Under the pieces are notes generated by a model that was given only the letters and a program-made list of their open reading frames with translations, did no database searches and had not been told where the DNA came from. DNA of 9,897 bases. It comes from Verrucomicrobiota bacterium (GTDB taxonomy: Bacteria > Verrucomicrobiota > Verrucomicrobiia > Opitutales > Seribacteraceae). The stretch spans positions 1-9,897 of the forward strand of contig JAURNO010000367.1 in assembly GCA_030830145.1 (NCBI GenBank). The letters run 5' to 3'. This document shows, one piece after another, positions 7,394 through 9,897 of this stretch. The position numbers and the translations under genes were made by a program. Numbering within the stretch: position 1 is the stretch's first letter; each line of letters opens with the position of its first letter.

Positions 7394-7855
7394 ATGAAAA
7401 TTGTCTTTGCTTATTCGATTGCTTTCCTCTTGTTCGGTTTTGTTTCCTTGGGCGAGGAAGACGGCCAACAAGCGAAGTTTGCTTCTTTTCGCGAGAAAAT
7501 GCAGGGCGTGAGGTTTTCCGGTTTCTTCACCATGACGGGCAAAGAGGTTCCTCCGATGGAGGAAACATATGAGATACAAAGCGTCCAAAAGTTCGGAGAG
7601 GAAGACCTTTGGATTTTCACTGCCCGCGTGAAGTACGGAAAAAAAGACGTCGTTCTTCCCATGCCTCTTCCGGTCAAATGGGTTGGGGACGTGCCTGTCA
7701 TCACCATGAAGGATCTGGCGATACCGGGCCTTGGTACTTTCAGCGCTCACGTCGTAATCGACGGGGACAAATACGCCGGAACATGGGCCCACGGAAAAGT
7801 GGGTGGACACTTGTACGGCACGATCGAGAAAATGAACAAGAAAGGCTCCGAATGA
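7394..7855 (+). CDS. Small secreted protein of unknown function
   Basis: This 153-aa protein has an N-terminal signal peptide (MKIVFAYSIAFLLFGFVSLG, cleavage near residue 20) and then a soluble, beta-rich domain. The C-terminal half has a well-defined glycine-rich end (FSAHVVIDGDKYAGTW, then HGKVGGHLYGTIEK) that looks like a closing pair of strands in a small barrel. There is no cysteine, no heme motif and no recognisable catalytic motif. I associate this kind of secreted protein with planctomycete and verrucomicrobial genomes but know no function. Its stop overlaps the next gene's start as ATGA (7852-7855), which points to translational coupling with the anchored repeat protein. ATG 7394 is chosen because it begins the signal peptide; no Shine-Dalgarno is evident. 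Confidence 0.85.
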   Translation: MKIVFAYSIAFLLFGFVSLGEEDGQQAKFASFREKMQGVRFSGFFTMTGKEVPPMEETYEIQSVQKFGEEDLWIFTARVKYGKKDVVLPMPLPVKWVGDVPVITMKDLAIPGLGTFSAHVVIDGDKYAGTWAHGKVGGHLYGTIEKMNKKGSE

Positions 7856-8016
7856 AGAAAGCCAATTCCCTTTGGATGCTAGGCGGTTGTACGGTTCTTG
7901 CTTTGATTGCTTTTGCGGGAGGTTACTACTCGGGCTTGACTCGAGGTTCAGTCGGTACAGGCGCCGCAAACGAAAGAGCTCTTTTGGATAAAATTGCCGA
8001 ACTGCAAAGAGAATAA
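7852..8016 (+). CDS. 5' fragment of the split gene: 54-aa membrane anchor
   Basis: As it stands this encodes 54 aa. Residues 1-4 are basic (MKKA), followed by one hydrophobic segment of about residues 7-28 (LWMLGGCTVLALIAFAGGYY) that would act as an uncleaved signal anchor. A Gly/Ser linker and a short amphipathic helix (NERALLDKIAELQRE) come before the TAA. An AAAGG lies 6 nt upstream of the ATG, so initiation looks sound. On its own it would be a small single-pass membrane peptide. Reading it as the N-terminus of the downstream repeat protein is preferred. Confidence 0.6.
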   Translation: MKKANSLWMLGGCTVLALIAFAGGYYSGLTRGSVGTGAANERALLDKIAELQRE

Positions 8017-8064
8017 GAATCGGCCCGGCAAGAGCGGCGGGATTCTTGGTCGAAGAGCTCTTCA

Positions 8065-9198
8065 TTGCCTCTTGCGAATCTGCCCGAAGCTCGGTTGGAG
8101 GACGATGATGTTTCAAAGGTACGATCCATTCGCGATCTGCTTTTCAAAGCCCGTGCCGAGTCGAATCCGATCGCTCGTTTATCAGGATTTTCCGAGGCTC
8201 TTTCCGACTTGAACGAGGATAACCTCGACGATGTCCTGGAGGCTTATGAATCCATGCCTTTTGGATTCGAGCATATGCAGGAGTATCGGATGTTGCTTTA
8301 CGCATGGGGGCAATTCGATCCGATCGGTGCAATCGAGTACTGCAATAAACGGGCCTCCGGGATGGGCGCTGGTTTCGCCACCACGGGTGTTCTCGAAGGT
8401 TGGGCAAGCCGTGATCCCGTATCCGCAAGCGAGTGGGTTCAAGACCCGAAAAATGCAGGTATGGCGAAATTATACAACATGGGGTTGGTCAAAGGCTGGG
8501 CGAGTCGTGATTTGCAAGCCGCTTCCCGATACGTCGAGAGTCTTGAGCCAGGCGAAGACGTTGGCAAGTTGGTGGGAACGCTTTCGAATGAGTATTACAA
8601 GCGAGGCTTCGGTGTTGCCGCCGAATGGGCGGAAGGGTTGACGGATAACAAAATGAAGGAGGCGGCTTTTGCGAATCTGAGCAAGCAAGTGTCTCGTGAC
8701 CGACCCGAAGTCATCGCGGAGTGGCTCAAAGACCATTCCGGGGAACCCTATGCAGTTAAATCCTTCGAGACATTGGGCAAACGATGGAGTGAAACCGAGC
8801 CCGAATCGGCAATCAATTATTTCGAGGAGCTACCGGAAGGCAAAGCCCGCAACGAGGGGGTGGAAGGCGTCATGGGGAATTGGGCCAAAGAAGATCCGCA
8901 AGCGGCTGGTGAATGGCTTAATGAAAAAGAGGTCGGTCCGAAAATGGATCCAGTCCTTTCGACTTATGCCCGGGTTGTTTCAGGAGAAAACGGTGCTGCG
9001 GCCATGGAGTGGGCGATCGCCATAAGCGAGCCAAAGCTTCAGGAAAGAACGATTCGCCAAGTCGGGCAAAATTGGTACCGTCAGGACAAAGAAGCGGTCG
9101 AAGAGTGGTTGCCCCAAAGTGATCTTGCACCTGAAACTCAGAAAGCCATCCAAAACCCACCCAAGCAAAACTGGTGGCAAAAGCTTACCAATAGGTAA
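8065..9198 (+). CDS. 3' fragment of the split gene: helical WAxxDP-repeat domain
   Basis: The open frame continues from 8017, and the first possible start is TTG 8065, which gives 377 aa. After an acidic lead-in (LEDDDVSKVR, LLFKARAES), residues 73-360 are tandem helix-pair repeats and the tail is NPPKQNWWQKLTNR. There is no cleavable signal, no catalytic motif and only one cysteine (C93). Proteins built of such repeats are common in Verrucomicrobiota and usually begin with a membrane anchor, which here lies upstream of the TAA. If expressed alone from TTG the product would be cytoplasmic. A GAAGAG 7 nt before the TTG is a weak ribosome-site candidate and is part of a palindrome. Function is unknown; protein-protein scaffolding is inferred from the fold type. 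Confidence 0.7.
   Translation: MPLANLPEARLEDDDVSKVRSIRDLLFKARAESNPIARLSGFSEALSDLNEDNLDDVLEAYESMPFGFEHMQEYRMLLYAWGQFDPIGAIEYCNKRASGMGAGFATTGVLEGWASRDPVSASEWVQDPKNAGMAKLYNMGLVKGWASRDLQAASRYVESLEPGEDVGKLVGTLSNEYYKRGFGVAAEWAEGLTDNKMKEAAFANLSKQVSRDRPEVIAEWLKDHSGEPYAVKSFETLGKRWSETEPESAINYFEELPEGKARNEGVEGVMGNWAKEDPQAAGEWLNEKEVGPKMDPVLSTYARVVSGENGAAAMEWAIAISEPKLQERTIRQVGQNWYRQDKEAVEEWLPQSDLAPETQKAIQNPPKQNWWQKLTNR
8281..9144 (+). repeat. About nine tandem ~32-residue protein repeats (WAxxDPxAAxEW)
   Basis: At protein level the unit is roughly hxxVxxxWAxxDPxAAxEWhxxL. Clear copies are LYAWGQFDPIGAIEY, LEGWASRDPVSASEW, VKGWASRDLQAASRY, YYKRGFGVAAEW, VSRDRPEVIAEW, GKRWSETEPESAINYF, MGNWAKEDPQAAGEW, VSGENGAAAMEW and GQNWYRQDKEAVEEW. 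Spacing is about 30-34 residues. The copies are diverged in DNA, so this is an old repeat architecture and not a recent tandem duplication. Confidence 0.75.
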
Positions 9199-9209
9199 CG
9201 AAACAGAAG

Positions 9210-9566
9210 CTATTGCTTGGATTCTTTGGCCAAGGCTTCGATTTCTTCTTTCAAGTCGGTCAGGTACTTCTCCGGATCCTTCTCGAATCTGGGGAGGCAG
9301 GGCTTGCAACAGAACTTGATTACCGTACCCTCGTAGACGTGGGTGTATGGAATCATGTCGGGATCTTCACCGAAGTCGCTTCCAGAGACCAGGCAAAAAT
9401 CCAACGGGTAGCCATCGTCCAAAGAGCTTGTTTGGTTCGTATCCGGTTCGGTTGAATTTTCGTCGGATGGGTCAGTCGGGTTGTTCGAGCAACTCAAAAA
9501 GGTGAAGACCGAAGCAACCAAAAGGATTTTAAATCCCAAAGTAAAGGAGTCGGGTTGAATTTTCAT
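9210..9566 (-). CDS. Lipoprotein with YHS-like cysteine (metal-binding) domain
   Basis: This 118-aa protein has a hydrophobic signal ending in FTFLSC, with C26 as the likely lipidated cysteine; Phe at -3 is a slight departure from the usual lipobox. A low-complexity Asp/Ser/Thr/Pro linker (about 27-50) would hold the domain away from the membrane. Residues 52-104 resemble the YHS/TRASH-type domains common in verrucomicrobial lipoproteins: YPLDFCLVSGSDFG, then VYEGTVIKFCCKPC, then FEKDPEKYL. C58, C86, C87 and C90 are the obvious candidates for binding a metal such as copper. The C-terminus is a charged helix. It starts 49 nt after the DUF1080 gene's stop on the same strand, and its 3' end faces the repeat-protein gene with 11 nt between them. 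No Shine-Dalgarno is visible. Confidence 0.9.
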   Translation of the reverse strand: MKIQPDSFTLGFKILLVASVFTFLSCSNNPTDPSDENSTEPDTNQTSSLDDGYPLDFCLVSGSDFGEDPDMIPYTHVYEGTVIKFCCKPCLPRFEKDPEKYLTDLKEEIEALAKESKQ

Positions 9567-9572
9567 GGGACT

Positions 9573-9601
9573 ATTCTTTGTTATTTATCCGGCTAGGTCA
9601 A
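9573..9601 (-). promoter_or_regulatory. Candidate promoter close to the lipoprotein start
   Basis: On the minus strand TTGACC (9601-9596, 5 of 6 to the -35 consensus) is followed after 17 nt by AAGAAT (9578-9573, 4 of 6 to the -10). Transcription would then start within about 1-2 nt of ATG 9566, giving a nearly leaderless message. This would fit the absence of a Shine-Dalgarno. The match may be chance, and the gene could simply be read through from the DUF1080 gene. Confidence 0.25.
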
Positions 9602-9615
9602 GAAGGGGAAACTCA

Positions 9616-9897
9616 TTAGAGCTTGCGGGCCCGTAAATTACGGAATGCGACCGTACCCCCCTTGCCGTGGTGCTGAATTCCGAAATGTCCTTCGAGCGAT
9701 TGCTTGTGTTCCACTTCGGCAACCAATTCGCCGTTGACGAAAGTTTTGATGCTCGAGCCTTTGCATACCACCTTGAATTTGTTCCACTCCTCGGGCTTGA
9801 ACACTCCCTTGATCCGTTTCTTGTATTGGGAATCCGTGCCTTTGTTCGGGTAGAGCCATCCTCCCATTCCGATTCCATAAACTCCACCTGGTTTGGC
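9616..9897 (-). CDS. DUF1080 (3-keto-disaccharide hydrolase type) protein, C-terminal part
   Basis: The last 93 codons of a larger gene are present; its 5' part lies beyond the right edge. The fragment matches the C-terminal half of the DUF1080 concanavalin-like jelly roll: GGVYGIGMGGWLYPNKG, EEWNKFKVVCKGSSIKTFVNG, ELVAEV, and the closing strand GHFGIQHHGKGGTVAFRNLR, ending RARKL. Family members are exported and linked to sugar or glycan breakdown; several act on 3-keto-glycosides made by an FAD-dependent glucoside 3-dehydrogenase. The signal peptide and N-terminal strands cannot be seen here. It is followed 49 nt later by the YHS-like lipoprotein gene on the same strand, so the pair may be one operon. 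Confidence 0.93.
   Translation of the reverse strand, partial: AKPGGVYGIGMGGWLYPNKGTDSQYKKRIKGVFKPEEWNKFKVVCKGSSIKTFVNGELVAEVEHKQSLEGHFGIQHHGKGGTVAFRNLRARKL

Larger units (their letters stand above)
7852..9198 (+). pseudogene. Anchored WAxxDP-repeat protein gene split by one in-frame TAA
   Basis: Starting at ATG 7852, the same reading frame runs to TAA 9196-9198 and is interrupted only by TAA at 8014-8016. If that codon were sense, the product would be 448 aa: a membrane anchor, a charged helix (ERALLDKIAELQRE, then ESARQERRDSW across the stop), a Ser/Pro-rich linker, and a helical repeat domain. Helix-forming composition continues through the stop, and no frameshift is present. One base change from CAA, GAA or AAA would produce this TAA. 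The alternatives are a sequencing error, programmed readthrough, or two separate short genes. The last is least likely, because the second half has no ATG for about 68 codons beyond its only near start, TTG 8065. The gene overlaps the upstream secreted-protein gene by ATGA. Confidence 0.75.

Noticed and set aside
7319..8116. 265-codon minus-strand ORF across the secreted-protein gene
   Set aside because: It is antisense to a signal-peptide protein and to the anchor gene, shows no recognisable domain or export signal, and crosses the divergent intergenic region.
9185..9198. TTACC-AATA-GGTAA hairpin at the end of the repeat gene as a terminator
   Set aside because: The stem is only 5 bp, overlaps the last codons, and lacks a T-run.
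9631..9643. Palindrome CCGTAAATTACGG in the DUF1080 gene
   Set aside because: It lies inside coding sequence for the conserved closing strand of the domain, has a 1-nt centre, and has no supporting context.

Overview
The window looks like chromosomal DNA from a PVC-superphylum bacterium, more likely Verrucomicrobiota than Planctomycetota. Most genes belong to families that are expanded in that group: a PSCyt1-DUF1549-DUF1553 cytochrome protein, a PVC-type membrane-bound dehydrogenase with a C-terminal heme domain, a DUF1080 (3-keto-disaccharide hydrolase type) protein, a YHS-type lipoprotein, and an anchored protein of 'WAxxDP' helical repeats. Almost every product carries an export signal. 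I see no tRNA, rRNA, CRISPR array, transposase or other mobile gene. The phylum call is inferred from gene families only.

The left 7.3 kb is on the minus strand and reads right to left. A PVC-type dehydrogenase/cytochrome (7255-4709) is followed after 3 nt by a secreted HExxH metallopeptidase (4705-3485) whose C-terminus is a clear von Hippel-Lindau (VHL) beta domain. After a short gap holding a perfect 26-bp palindrome and a plausible promoter comes a GntR/FCD regulator (3393-2773). Four nt later comes a PSCyt1-DUF1549-DUF1553 protein that is open to the left edge (2768 to <1). It is uninterrupted and probably lacks only its last few residues.

From 7394 to 9198 the plus strand has a divergent two-gene unit. 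A small secreted protein of unknown function overlaps by ATGA a signal-anchored protein of about nine 32-residue repeats. That second gene is split by one in-frame TAA (8014-8016), with an open frame on both sides. The right end (9897-9210, minus strand) has the C-terminal part of a DUF1080 protein, cut by the window edge, followed by a lipoprotein with a YHS-like cysteine domain.

Together this suggests a periplasmic or cell-surface degradation module (sugar or glycan and peptide oxidation and hydrolysis, heme electron transfer) with its own GntR-type switch. The substrate cannot be read from the sequence. The points most worth a second look are the bacterial VHL-protease fusion, the stop-split repeat gene with its flanking palindromes, and the palindromic operator in front of the regulator-cytochrome pair.
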